From: Massospora cicadina
Taxonomy: Eukaryota > Entomophthoromycota > Entomophthoromycetes > Entomophthorales > Entomophthoraceae
Reading direction: 5' to 3'
Assembly: GCA_022478985.1 (NCBI GenBank)
Contig: JAKSZP010010605.1
Coordinates: 124,001 to 188,000 of the forward strand
DNA length: 64,000 nt
Under the pieces are notes generated by a model. That model was not told where the DNA came from, did not search any database, and was given only the letters and a program-made list of their open reading frames with translations. Below are positions 12,561 to 24,279 of this stretch, one piece after another (positions within the stretch are counted from its first letter, which is position 1; each line of letters begins with the position of its first letter). The position numbers were made by a program, and so were the translations under genes.

Positions 12561-13184
12561 AGGATAATCATTTATAGGGCGAAAACGGTGGGGCCACAAT
12601 TTGGGAGGATTGATGAATTATTCCTCCAACGCAAAATCTGAATTGACATTATACAGCCAGTCGCTTACATCAAACCAATTGAGACACTTGAAAGAATTTT
12701 ATTTAGGCTAATGCTGACCCAGCCACCGTAGTTGGCATGTTGGCAGCATATGATTGGCTGTGAACTGTTGACCATGGCAGCTCAGCTGAAACTGTTTCAG
12801 CCATTGGCTCAGACTTCTGTAAATTGATTAGAACTTTTTTAAAATTTTAATTTTTGATTGGCTGCAGCTTTGGAAGCTGTGCCAGGATTTCTAAGGCTAA
12901 GGGTGGGTGAATCAAGTACCACTCAAAAAATTTGGGCATGGCTGCAGCTGAGCTGATGCCAGATGGGGGAGCAGTGGAATCAATGGATGTGGAAACTGCT
13001 GGGCACTTTCACTTCAAGTTTTGATTTTGAAGCACAAGGGGCAAATGGCGCAGCCATTCTCAATGCATGCCCAGAATGGGTGATCAGGGCCTATCTGATC
13101 ACAGTGAGGGGGAATCATGAGGTGGGTGTCACAATGGAAAGGGCTGATTTTCACAAAGGCGTGAGGCCCTGATAAACAATTTGC

Positions 13185-14343
13185 TGTAAAAATTTACTGG
13201 ATTTGGTTATTATTGGCAAACAACCCTAATAAACTTATTACTGCAAAGCTCCAGTTCCTTGTGTACTTTGTCTGCGTTTTAAAGTATATTAGATTATTGG
13301 TTGATAATAGTATAATGACTATTATCTAAAGTTAAGTGAAATTCTTATATCTCAGCCTAACGCTCATCCAGTATTCCCACTTGAAATACTTGAGATGTCG
13401 TGATATAGTGATTCATTACCTTGTTCTGTCCAACCTGATCTTCTCTTAGATTCACTAGTGAATGTTTCATCAGTCCAACACACAGTTGGCAGCAATCCCT
13501 ATTTTTTCCCCTTCTTCTCTAGATCCCCAATCATATCTTTACTCTTTTCCCTAAGAGTTTCCCAATTATCGCACACAGCAATAATATCTTAAGAAGAATA
13601 GAACAATTAAAAGCTGATAATAGTTTATTACTTAAACTATAGCTGATTGAAAACTATAGAAATATATATCTAATTGTTCTGGTAAATCCTGTTTTATTTT
13701 ATGTTTTTTATTATGAGTGAATTCTAGGGAAATTATAGTGGGGATTCAGTCGTCTAACCCTCAGTTGACACCTCTTTGATGAAATGGCAGCATTGTCATT
13801 GAATCACCCATCCTTGTCTTGGAAGCAATGGTCTTCCCACTCAGGCTAGGATTCAATCATTAGACATCCTTGAGACCTAAACAGAAAGAGTTAGAAAACG
13901 TGTCCCTAACGTTTTCCTCTCAATCCAAGTGAACCATCATAGTTGGCTAGCGACCTTATTAGGTAATGAGACTTATTTATTATTAAGGCAGGTCATGCAC
14001 CAACTGATTAATTCGCTAGTTGCAGTCAGCGTCACTCAACTCACAACTTGCTACTCATTCCTAATCAGTCAGTGATGAAACCTGAATGATCCCAATCGGT
14101 ACACCCAATAGTTAATCACTATCAGATGCCCCTATTTCATCAGCAACTCCGCCTGACGAGATCTTAAGCATTTTCTCTGATTGATCCCTGATGGATACAA
14201 CACGGCAAATATCCCGAAATCCCCCAAAAATAGTTACTCCAAAATTTGGGCCAACTGCTTTCCAAATTACCTCACCTTAGGGAATTATCCCCTAGCGATT
14301 CCTGGTAATCTAGCCGGCTGGGAATATGGGAACAATTCCAACA
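13185..14343 (-). repeat. 3' LTR of element C
   Basis: 1159 bp, TG...CA ends, paired with 22558-23723. On the element strand it is preceded by aggcaagagggggatt at 14344 onward, a good polypurine tract. Inside, at about 13790-13880, lies a tRNA-like block (minus strand tagcctgagtgg, resembling a Pol III A box) that has a colinear partner in the LTRs of D and E. Confidence 0.92.
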
Positions 14344-14755
14344 AATCCCCCCTCTTGCCTAGATTTCCAGCTAGAAAAGGACCAGTCATGAGAACACTGC
14401 TTCAGAAACTCAGTCTAATACTTCATTGGCTCAAGCGGAGTATGGTTATTAATACTCAACGCTGCTCAGGACAACATTTGGCATGCGGCGCTCTTCCTCT
14501 TCCTCCTCGGTACTGCCTACTTAGAGCATGGTCCCCACAATCTACTGTTATGACAGGATGATCAATTTACTCATTACAATATTAGTCCTGGGATCCAGTT
14601 TTCCCCCATCAGGGCATATGACCCGCTGTCATATTTAGGATTATTGGTCTGGCATCCTCAATTTCCTGATTTTCTCCTCATCCTAGACAGGAGACTCATG
14701 CCATCAATGCTCATTTTGTGACCCAATTAAGAATACTTATTTATGTTTGCACTTG
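14344..14755 (-). other. 3' non-coding region of element C with polypurine tract
   Basis: Starts with the polypurine tract (about 14344-14360, purines on the minus strand) that would prime plus-strand DNA synthesis. The rest is non-coding and similar in composition to the 3' regions of D and E. The open frame on the plus strand at 14181-14561 runs across the LTR border, so it is not a gene. Confidence 0.6.
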
Positions 14756-15704
14756 TGATAAAATCTTGGGCTTGGATAGCTCGATTCTGGCCCTAGATTT
14801 TAACTGTACAGATTAATGGATCCTGGCGTTGATTATTTGAATGAAATTGATAGACTGGGGCAATAATAGTATGAATACTATTATTATTGTTTGCCCAAAA
14901 GTCACGTTGAGATTATTGTCCAACGCTAAACAGGTGCTTCTTCGTCTTGAAGATGTTCTGGTACTGGTAGGGAACACTTTCCCTATTCTTCATGCAGACC
15001 CAAGCGGAGACTTGATAGCAACAATTTAAGAATATCTGATCCTTACACTCTTTTCTTAAGAGTAATGTTAAAACAACCAATGTTTAAACAACTAAGTTAA
15101 TTATCAATTTTTAGTCTGTTTTTATTAGGGAATAGTTTGGGGTTTTTATAGTTAGAATCAGCACACAACTTTTCAGCTGTTCATTGAGAATTATTTGTGC
15201 TCCTAAACTGGTTCGACCCTCAATGTTAGGCACCAAATCTCGATGGGTAATGTTGCCTTGGGTTTCTTAGGCAGCGTAATCCTTGGGTGTTTGGCGGACC
15301 AAACAATTGGTATTAGGTGCTTAAAACCATTTTTTGGCTGATGACGATTCTAAACTTTCTCTGGCGTTTGAACGTTTTGGTAGTTTCTGACAACTCCAAT
15401 CCATTCTGCTTTAAACAATTACCTATAATTTGACTATCAGGTGTTATTCCAATATTAAATTATTGCTTGATTTCGTTGGAATGAGCCCAACGAAATTATC
15501 ATCTGTCAGTGGACTCAAATATCATCAGGGATGAAGCCAGACAATAATTCATTAGTTGGCAACCTCTAATATCATTGGGGATGATGCCAAATAATATTCT
15601 CATCAATAGGCCACTATTGCTGATCCTATACGATTATAACTTAATTGTTAAATCTTATACTTGGTCAAAAAGGTTGGATTATGTGGTCATCTGCAAATCT
15701 AACA
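14756..15704 (-). repeat. Solo LTR H, inserted in element C
   Basis: A 949-bp block whose plus strand starts TGATAAAATCTTGGGCTTGG and ends aatctaaca. Its order of blocks (caataatagtatgaatact, then a caacgctaaa or caacgctaga motif, a later ttatgtgg near the end) follows the LTRs of C, D and E. Flanks acttg (14751-14755) and ccttg (15705-15709) match at 4 of 5. No internal element sequence adjoins it, so it is best read as a solo LTR left by LTR-LTR recombination. Confidence 0.6.
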
Positions 15705-16048
15705 CCTTGTTATTTTACTCATAACCTCTTTCTCAAGTCATTCCCAATTTTCTCTTGTAGAGCTTATCCCATTAATCTTGAGGCTGATTTCTCCAAAATT
15801 GGTGCTTAATGGATTGTAGAGTGCATAATATAAACTTCCATATTAGTCTGACATCTCCCCTCTTGTCCCGCTCATATGTTGAATTCCAAATTTATGGTAC
15901 CAGAAGCTTTTAAATAGTATATATAATCAAGATCTTCAGCTCTTCCAGAAGATTAGTTGAATGCGTGACGGATCCTTTTATATGGTCTTTTCAGGACTCA
16001 TACACCTAGTATGGCACTAGTGGCTAGTCCTTCCATTGAATTACCGAA

Positions 16049-17046
16049 ATGGTAACCAATCCCTCCAAAACCAGTCTATAAATCATTTGAATCAACTTTT
16101 TAGCCAATTTTACTCTGTCATCAATTCCAGAGTTGGATTTCAAAACTCTCCTAGATTCAGCTTTTTTCACAGATGCACCGACCATCATTGTGGATGCTCT
16201 AGAGATTATGGCTTTTACTCTTGATCAATCTTTTCTTGCTGGGTCAGAAATGCTTCCTGAGTTCTTCTTCTGACTTGGACAATACAACAAACCCGCTGTC
16301 CTGGCTACCAAGCTAACTATTGGTAACGGTATTGGTTTGAGCTCCCCTATGCTGAACTCTGGTCCCAAGTCACCAAGGCTTTATCCCTAGTGCTGAATCC
16401 CTCTGATCTTGAAAACATCATAGTTTGGGATACCACCGCTTAAGCTTCTTGCTTTGCTGGCCAAGTACTAAAAGCTGATCCACAAAGCTTCCAGCCTATC
16501 CCAGGTTTCACCATTCCTTCAGCTTCAGCTTCCAAGAAGCCCATAGTCATCACTTGCCGGATTCCATTCACTCCCTGCATGACTATCTTAAATCCGGTGC
16601 TACCCATCAGTACTTTCCAAAGATGGCTTTAGTAGGGGCATGATTCAGCAACACCCATCAAGAATCCCTTGTTCGCTGCTGGCCCATATGTCCGGTGTTT
16701 TTGATTAAGCCCATTGTCAGGCGCTCAATACTATCTTCCGGCTCAGGTACCATATTGGGATTACTTAGGGTTATTCGCTGACTGCCTCTTCTTATACTGT
16801 TGCCTTCCTCCTCGCTCTGGGGTTTTGCATTTGGATTCTTCCAACATTTCAATTCCCTTCACCTAGTCACTTTATCACAGGGATCTGCGTCCTCTCAAAG
16901 GGATTGGTTTTGTGTAGGTCTAGCCCTTGCTAGCGTCCAATCTCACATCAATTTTGACGGGCTGTTCATTTCTACTGTGACTCATCCTCCCTTCCCTAAG
17001 AGGTGACATAAGCGGAATCATCCCTGTATTGAGAACAATTAATTAA
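16049..17046 (+). pseudogene. Antisense reading frame in the 3' region of element C, unknown product
   Basis: On the plus strand, opposite to pol of C, an ATG at 16049 opens a frame (MVTNPSKTSL; IPELDFKTLLDSAFF; VDALEIMAF) that continues, with a frameshift near 16330, through PYAELWSQVTKALSL and NPSDLENIIVWDTT to a TAA near 17046, about 330 codons. About ten in-frame stops occur, and all fit C-to-T change of CAA, CAG or CGA. That pattern is expected of real coding DNA hit by deamination, not of random sequence. The last third is less sure, because another plus-strand frame (16800-17006) is open there. No domain is recognised. D and E have only a ~0.6 kb 3' region and lack room for it. Confidence 0.45.
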
Positions 17047-17383
17047 AATGAAAATTATTAAACTATATTGGTTTTTTTCTATGCAATTTAAAATTTTTTT
17101 CCAATATCTTTTATCGATCTTTTATTTTTATTCTTCTTTTTTCCATGGGACTTGACCTTTTTTCAGTTCAGCGGTCCAACTTTCTTTATTATATTTCCCC
17201 CAAACTGGGTCCTGGGTACTTAAACCTGCCATTTCTCTATGGTTCAGAAGTTTTTTTGGACTTAACCATCTAGATTGGTTCAGAGGTCCTTTTTGGACTT
17301 GACCTAATCTTCAGGACATGACCAACTTGATAGTTCATTGGTTCTTTGAGAACTCTTTTGTCTTTTTCATTCATCTCTCACTT
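17047..17383 (-). repeat. Degenerate tandem motif 3' of pol in element C
   Basis: Between the end of pol (about 17383) and the antisense frame, the plus strand repeats a degenerate unit ggttcagnggtcctttttggacttaacc three to four times, for example at 17165, 17240 and 17277. A T-rich run precedes it. Same position and motif as in D and E, so it is an element feature and not a chance repeat. Confidence 0.6.
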
Positions 17384-18690
17384 CAGATACTTAGCATGGA
17401 CTCAATTTACAACTCTTCCATCCAAGAGGTCCTTGATGGAGTAAGCATCAGTCACCATCTTGGCGATAACTCAAACAGACCCAACCACAGCACATCTAGT
17501 TTGTTTCTTCTTCCAAAACCATGAATATCACAATAAGCTACTCTCTCGCCTATTCGATATTTTGCTAAGGTTAGTCAGTTCTTATTGTCCATTGATTTTG
17601 CTCATATCCTTTTCTTCAACGTAGTATCAAATGCTTGTGATTTCATATTGATCAGGATATTCATCATTCTGTTCAAGTACTGTTTGGCACTCATCCCCAA
17701 CGTTGGTTCCACCACCAAATATAAATTGGTGGCAACGCGACCTTTTTCCCATATAGCAACTCAAACGGCAAATTCCCATCACCATATGATGACTGATATT
17801 GTAGGTGAATATCACCAAACTCAGGTATGTTCCTCACGTGGAAGTTCTTCCTTAGACCAGCTTCCTCAGCGTCATGGCCAGCATTCCATTCACTCGTTCT
17901 AAAAGTCCGTTTGTCCTCAGCTGGTAGGGTACTGACATGACTCCTCTGATCCCCATTATCTCATTCAATTACAGGATCACATGAGATGTAAAGTTTGTCC
18001 CATTATCGCTAAGCAGGACCTGCGAACATGCATGTTGATATACTACTTGATCCAGAATGAACCTCGCGGTGCTGCTAGCATCTACTTTCACCAGAGCCTT
18101 CATCTTGACCCATCTCATCAGATGGTTGATGGCAACTATTATGTACTTGACTCTCCCTGTGCTCATAATCAGCGGTCCAATTACATCAATGGACACTGTA
18201 TGCCAGGCAAATCCAGGGCGGAACAGTTGGTATCCAGTTGTATTCTTATATGGCTTGTGCAGCTGGCACTCCACACAACAAGCTAGATAGTTGATGACAT
18301 TATAATTGATTGACTCCCAGTAGTACTAGCAAATATTATCAGTGGTTTATCTCAGGCCTCCATGCCCAACAACCTTATGAGCGGCTTGAACAATAGCTGC
18401 TCTTTCCGAGGGTTTAGTAATAATAACTGCTTCCTATTAGTCGTCTTAAACACTTGTCCATCCATAGTCTCAGTGTTTACATTGCTTTCTGAAGCGTACC
18501 TTAGATTTCTTGGGGCTTGTTCCCAATTTCTCTGTCAACCATTCTCTGGAATAGCTCATCCACCTGTGGATATATCATCTGGACCATTGGTAACCGCAAT
18601 AAGCCATCCACATTCTGGTGAGAAGCCCCCACTTGGTGGACAATCTTGTTTTTGTAAGCCTGTAGCTTAAGTGCCCATTGAGCCAGTCAT
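17384..18690 (-). pseudogene. Element C integrase, decayed
   Basis: Integrase inserts element cDNA in the genome. On the minus strand, 17969-18274 reads AWHTVSIDVIGPL (first catalytic Asp), IVAINHLMRWVKMKAL, then LLSDNGTNFTSH (second Asp). The C-terminal part runs on to KMVTDAYSIKDLLDGR near 17400. The catalytic Glu segment lies around 17870-17960 and is degraded. Several stops (for example CGA to TGA near the C-terminus) break the frame. Core motifs still match a Ty3/gypsy integrase without a chromodomain. Confidence 0.85.
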
Positions 18691-19163
18691 CCTTCTGGTT
18701 CTCTTAAATTATGGAGCCAAAGCAACGAAGAGTGGTCCATCACCAATTTAAAGTGCATTCCATGAATATACACCCAAAACGGCTTACAGGCGTAAATGAC
18801 TGAAAGGCATTCACGCTCAGTTATGGTGTAGATCCTCTCAGCGGCTGAGAGTATCCGTCTCACATATGCCACTGGATGTTCATTCCCAAGTTCATCTACT
18901 TGGCTTAGTACGGCGCCAATTGCTGTCAACAAAGCATTGGTTTGTATAATAAACTCTCAATCAAGTTTCAGATATTTCAGAATTGAAGAATCTATTGGGT
19001 ACTGGAGTAGCTCATCAAAAGATTCCTGAACTTCTTCATTCCATACAAATCCTTTTTTCAGATACTTCGACAGATAAATAAAAGCTCTGCTATTCATCAA
19101 AGTCCCAAATAAATCTTCTGTAGTATCCAACCATCCCAAGGAACACTTGGATGTCTTGGGCAC
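18687..19163 (-). pseudogene. Element C RNase H, decayed
   Basis: RNase H removes RNA from the RNA-DNA hybrid. Visible minus-strand motifs are GAVLSQVDELGNEHPVAYVRR, the ERECLSVIYACKPF helix with its catalytic Glu, and VMDHSSLLWLHN. The start of the domain overlaps 18957-19163 (EVQESFDELLQYPIDSSILKY). The first Asp region near 18930-18960 is interrupted by a stop. Length and order fit the gypsy RT-RNase H connection. Confidence 0.85.
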
Positions 19164-19800
19164 TCCTCAGCACAGCCATCCGTTTTTTGGCTTCTATCTT
19201 ATGGGCTTGCAGCTGCAATCCACTAGAGTTGATTATGAATCCCAGATATTCCAACTCTTTTTTGAGGAAGTGGCACTTCCTCAGCTTAATCTTCATGTTA
19301 GTCATGGACAGTCACTTGAATACTTCTTCCAAGTGGTGTAGGTGATCAGTAAACATCTTACTGAACAAATTAGTATCATCCAAGTATACCAGGATGCATA
19401 ACAACTTCAAGTCGCTCAGTATAGCATCCATGGCCCTCTGGAACGTTACAGGCGCATTACATAGACCCTGGGACATCCTCGTTGGTTGCATAGCCCCTGC
19501 GCGGTATTAATAGCACATTTTTCTTGGTCTTCTTTTGGCGAGTCAATTTGCCAATATCCCAAGGTCAAGCCCATCGCAGAGAAATACTTTACTTCTCCCA
19601 ATCGGTCTAGTGCATCATCAATTCCTGGTAGGGGATACAAATCCTTTTTCATAATCTTATTCAGCTTTTAGTAGTCAATCACCACCCGGTTGGAGCCATC
19701 CTTTTTCTTCATGATTAGAATTGGACTCGCCAGGGACTCAACGACAGAACTAGAAGCCCATGCCTCACTAGTTTTCTGATTTCGTCTTCCACTACCGCTT
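19090..19800 (-). pseudogene. Element C reverse transcriptase, decayed
   Basis: Motifs on the minus strand from right to left: KKDLYPLPGIDDALDRLGEV, YWQIDSPKEDQEKCAI, the catalytic YLDDTNLF box around 19370-19395, and the thumb and connection CHFLKKELEYLGFIINSSG, then VFLGMVGYYRRFI (19090-19305). The catalytic YLDD is intact. Frameshifts near 19440 and 19690 break the frame. It would copy element RNA from the tRNA primer site next to the 5' LTR. Confidence 0.9.
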
Positions 19801-20072
19801 TGGCCACTTTCAATCATCGGATCAGTCTCATCCTTATTGGCAAATTTTCCCCAGTGTCAACCTTATGTATCAAATCTCTTGCACATTCCAAATTGTGGGC
19901 ATCCTGAGTGAATAATTCCTGATACTTTTCTTTTAATTTGAGCAACTCCTCTTACTGGCCTTCCAACAGATCAGCGAGTTGCTCTAGATCAACTAATAAG
20001 TTGATGCTCTTGGCTACCCCAGCCGGTAATCCCATCTCATCAAGAGTCCCAAAATTGTGGAATCTCCTCAAT

Positions 20073-21157
20073 TTAGCTGTCGGGATCAGATGAAAAAATG
20101 TGATTATCTGATTCTTCCTGATCTTCATCAGTTTCTTCACTTAAATTCTCCAATAGAACTAGAATTTCTCCATGGTCCAGAATTATTATCCTAGGAGCCA
20201 CCCAAGGCTCCACTCTGGACTTCTTCCAGGGGCTTCCAACCTCCCCATACAACAGCTCAGTTATCTCCAATGTCAGCCCCATGTCAAATATCATCTGCGA
20301 TCCTGGTGGTATGGTCTTCTCATTATTGATCTTCAGTGGAATTCCCTGGTTCTCTAGGATTTCTGCCGACATTTCTCATTTCTTCCTACCAACTAATTTG
20401 GTATCAAATCAGGACAATGCTGTCATTCTATATTTAATTAATTAAGTTGTTTCTCCTATTTAGTGGAGCTTCACCATCTTTTTGATACAAATGATAAGAT
20501 CTGACCCAATATGGTCAACGTAATATCCTCAAAGTTATATTTAACTTTGTACTTGGATAGAAATTCCGTTCCAAACAGAATGTCATAGTTTTGGTTGACC
20601 AAAAAATTGCTGGCGCAGATACCACCAACGGACCAAATCATAGTGGCAAAACACTATACGCTTCACAGGAGATGGTGGTATTTGGCCCATCTGTCCCTTA
20701 CTCCTTCTTATATTCCAAGTGTTTGCAAGATCTTCATCCTCTTTACCAGCTTGGTCGATACAATGTTGATGGGCGCTCCGCTGTCAACAATAACCCTCAC
20801 CCACACTTGATTCACTTGTATGTCTATATACATACACTTGGAGTATTGTAATATAGTGTTTACTGAGTGTATAGCGGCGTTATTAGCTGAATTGAGGGTG
20901 TGAATAATTTGCACCAATAAATCAGGAAACGATTTTTTTATTGTGCGAAGGGGGATTGACAAATTGGCCTCATCTAATTGGACTTCAGATAATTTTTCAA
21001 GATTCTCGGCAGTTTGAATCTTGTCCACCTGTTGGGCGTACAGACAGGCAACTTCCTTGATTATCTCAAGGTCAATTCCCTTTGCCCCAGATCTGGTCAC
21101 TGCATTTACGTCCAAATTGACCACTTGATACAGCTGATTCTGTACATCGTCATACAT
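20073..21157 (-). pseudogene. Element C aspartic protease and linker to RT, decayed
   Basis: The protease cuts the Gag-Pol precursor. The minus-strand frame 20708-21157 (149 codons) carries VWVRVIVDSGAPINIVSTKL with the active-site D-S-G-A encoded at 20774-20785. Further down, 20073-20372 carries a linker (WVAPRIIILDHGEILVLLEN) that has a partner after the protease of G. The active site is intact, but stops separate the pieces. Confidence 0.88.
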
Positions 21158-21238
21158 GAACAGATCACTGATATCAAATTCCTCCTGTCATCATTTCAGG
21201 AGGAACAGGCTTCTCTGCAGCTCTAGAATGTTCCCCAT

Positions 21239-22509
21239 CTAGGCTGCGGGCCCTTTTACCAATTCCTTTGTGGCAGCTGACTCTTTTGCCTGGATCACGT
21301 TGACTTGATCCTTCAGCTTCTTACAGTGCATGGTGAAATGTCTTTTCCCAACACACTGGTAGCAGATTTTTTCTTTATTATTCAACCATCTGAATTCTTT
21401 GGGCTTATTCCCTGGCACAGTTTGGTTGTTCATCGCTTTAGCACCTTCATTCCCCTTTATGTGATTTGAAGTGTGTACCGGATTAGATTTAAAACTTCTA
21501 TTTTAAATCAAATGTTGCTCCAAAAATCTTCAAATTATCTACCATTTGAGAGGTAGTTATTTCTGTTGTGAACAAGGAAGACATCATGCAATGCAAATTG
21601 CAATAGAGCCAAAGGGCTTCTTGAAAGGCGATTCTGGCATTGAAGTTGTCCAGTACTTTTTCTCCAACCAGGATCTGCAACTACTGGTAGAACTGATCCA
21701 CAAATCTTGCTAGAGACTCATCTTTATGTAACTGGATTCCCATAAACTCCTGTTTGCGCTTCAACATGCATGTCATGCTCCCAAATTCCTTCATGATGGC
21801 CGCCTTTGCCTCTGCATATGACCAGCTGTCCCCCTCCAGGTGTGGTAACATTAAGTTCTGACAGTCAGTGTCTAGGCAATTCATGACCGCCAATGCCTTT
21901 TGACGATCCCCATAGCCATACATGGTCATATCAAACAGTCAGAAAAATGCTGGGGCATTATCCCAATGGAACGTTGGTAATTTCAGAATTGCCTTAAATT
22001 CCTCCAAGTTATCTCTAGCTAATTCTCTAGGTTCGCCACTCAGCTCACTTCAGGAGTGACTTCAGGCGTCATCTCCAAAATGGCAGCAAAAGTGAGCGGT
22101 ATGTTTCTTGGGGCATTCAACTTCCCAATTATTGTGCAAGAACTTCTTTCTTTGGCATCGCTTGCCATATCTGGCTCACAACCACATTTGTGAGTTTTAA
22201 GTTCCTTAACCTGTTTGACCAGTTGCTCTATATCAGCAATGAAATTTCTTGAATAAACGCGATCCTCTTATCTCTCCATTTTCAGATATTTGACTTTCCT
22301 TTATTTAGGTCCCCTTCTTTCTTCTTTAATAGAGTTACTTTTCCAAGCAACTCGTTCCCAAAACTTACAACATTATTGATCCCTTCCTCCATCTTGGCAA
22401 CTCATTCTTCCAAGGCTGCAAATTCCCAATGATCCACTGAGTTTAGGGCATTCTGATTCACAGTGGCTAACTCCATCCACAGTTTGCGTAAATCATCTTT
22501 GTATGACAT
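21239..22509 (-). pseudogene. Element C gag with CCHC knuckle, decayed
   Basis: Gag forms the particle and binds RNA. A likely start is the ATG at 22507-22509 (MSYKDDLRKLWMEL), 28 bases inside the primer binding site. A helix-rich capsid region includes 21681-21929 (AKAAIMKEFGSMTC; DESLARFVDQFYQ), then 21239-21433 carries the knuckle CYQCVGKRHFTMHC (C-x2-C-x4-H-x4-C, all ligands present). At least six stops occur between, most of them explained by Gln or Arg codon loss. Confidence 0.85.
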
Positions 22510-22536
22510 TCTTATAAGTTCTTTAACTCAACTACA

Positions 22537-22554
22537 CCCCTGTAGTGAGCACCA
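22537..22554 (-). promoter_or_regulatory. Primer binding site of element C
   Basis: On the minus strand, three bases after the 5' LTR end, lies tggtgctcactacagggg. TGG at the start pairs with the CCA end of a tRNA. The same 18-mer or a near copy lies at the same place in B, D, E and G. The tRNA species cannot be named from the window. Confidence 0.8.
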
Positions 22555-22557
22555 AAT

Positions 22558-23723
22558 TGTAAAAATATACTGGATTTAGTTGTTATTTGCAAACAACCCT
22601 AGTAAACTTTATTACTGCACAGGTTAGGTTTTTTGTGCACTTCGTCTGCGTTGTATAATATATTAGATTATTGGTTAATAATAGTATGACGACTATTATC
22701 TGTAGTTGAGTGAAATTTTTATACCTCAGCCCAACGCTTTGCCAGTATTCCCGCTTAGAATACTTGAGATGTCATGATATAAGGATTTGTTCCCTTATTC
22801 TGTCCAACCCAATCTTCTCTGAGATTTCCTGGTGACAGTCTCTTTGGTCCAACACACAGTTGGCAGCAACCCCTAATTAATTCTCTTGCCTCTCTATATC
22901 CCCGCTCAGATCTTTACTCTTTTCCCTAAGAGTTTCCCAATTATTGCACACAGTAATAATATTCTTGAGAAGAATAGAATAATTGAAAGCTGATAAAAGT
23001 TTACTACTTAGACTATATCCAATTGAAAACTATAGAACTATATATCTAATTGTTCTGGTAAATCCTGTTTATTTTCTTCTTTTTTTTATTTTGAGTGAAT
23101 TCTAGGGAAATTATAGCGGGGATTCAGTCGCCTAACCCTCAGTTGACACCTCTTTGATGAAATGGCAGTATTGCCATTGAATCACACATCCTTGTCTCAG
23201 AAGCAATGGTCTTACCACTCAGGCTAGGATTCAATCATTAGACATCCTTGAGACCTAAACGGAAAGAGTTGGAAAACGTGTCTCTAACGTTTCCCTTATA
23301 ATCCAAGTGAACCAACCATATTTGTCAAGCGACCTTATTAGATAATGGGACTTATTACCCATTAAGGCAGGTCACACACCAACTGATCAATTTGCTAGTT
23401 GCAGGTGGCATTACTCACCTCGCAACTTGCTACTCATTCCCAATCAGTTGTTGATGAAAACTGACTGATCCCAAATGGTACGCCTGATAGTTAATCACTA
23501 TCAGATGCCCCTATTTCGTCAGAAACTCCGCCTGATGGGATCTTAAGTATTCATCTGGATTGATCCCCGATGGATATGATCAGGCGAATATTACAAAATC
23601 CCCCAAACATAGTTACTCCAAAAATTTGGGCCAACTGATTTCCAATTCACCTCGCCTTAGAAAATTATCCCCTAGCGATTCCTGGTAATCTAGCAGGCTG
23701 GATATATGGCAAAAATTCCAACA
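22558..23723 (-). repeat. 5' LTR of element C
   Basis: 1166 bp, TG...CA ends, partner of 13185-14343. It would hold the element promoter and start of transcription on the minus strand. Its outer border is followed by the target duplication tttgc. Confidence 0.92.
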
Positions 23724-23989
23724 TTTGCCTATTGGTAATCACAAACTGCAACATGAGGAATGGCCTTAAATGGTCAAAACCTCTGTGAGCTAATTGTGGA
23801 AGCATTTGGTGGAAAGGTGGGTGGGCAACCTGGCGAACTGGGCCACCAAAGTGGCCTCATCTGGGAGCCAAGTACAACCAGTTGGAAAGGGAATATTTTT
23901 AAATATCATCAGCAGCTTGGCGGCTGCTGCTGCATTAGCTTAAGAACAGAAGCTGAGATCAAAATACCCCTTGAAAGGGTGATTTTTGA

Positions 23990-24279
23990 TTAAACTGACA
24001 GTTTATAAACTGCCATGGCCATCTCAATGATGGCCGCGTTTGAATATTGGAAAAGGTTCCCATACTCCAACAGGAGGCTGAACTTTGGGTTGCTCCAAGG
24101 GAGCACCACCTGGGAGGTTGCAATGTGGTGAGCCAAATACCAGGGTGGGACATGATGCCTGGTGGCATTGGGAGGGCTAGCAGAGCCAGCCTGGGTACGC
24201 TTTGGTGGCGGCGAAAACATGCCAGAATATGGAGCACCACCACCTTATGCTGAGCAGCAGGCATTAAAAGCATTGACAT
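23990..24279 (-). pseudogene. Upstream reading frames in retroposon X, unknown
   Basis: The 5' half of X keeps two overlapping minus-strand frames, 23959-24279 and 23990-24220. The second (PPPKRTQAGSASPP; LLLEYGNLFQYSNAAIIEM) looks more protein-like: a proline-rich start followed by a hydrophobic, helix-like end. No domain is recognised. Base composition is clearly GC-richer than the gypsy DNA around it, which supports a separate origin for X. Confidence 0.3.

Larger units (their letters stand above)
13180..23728 (-). mobile_element. Element C: full-length Ty3/gypsy LTR retrotransposon
   Basis: C occupies 13185-23723 on the minus strand. It is bounded by the identical pentamer tttgc at 13180-13184 and 23724-23728. 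LTRs at 13185-14343 and 22558-23723 both start TGTAAAAAT and end ATTCCAACA on the plus strand and are the most alike LTR pair in the window (about nine in ten positions by eye in the part aligned). PBS, gag, protease, RT, RNase H and integrase follow in gypsy order. It lies inside X, so it is younger than X, D and E. Confidence 0.92.
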
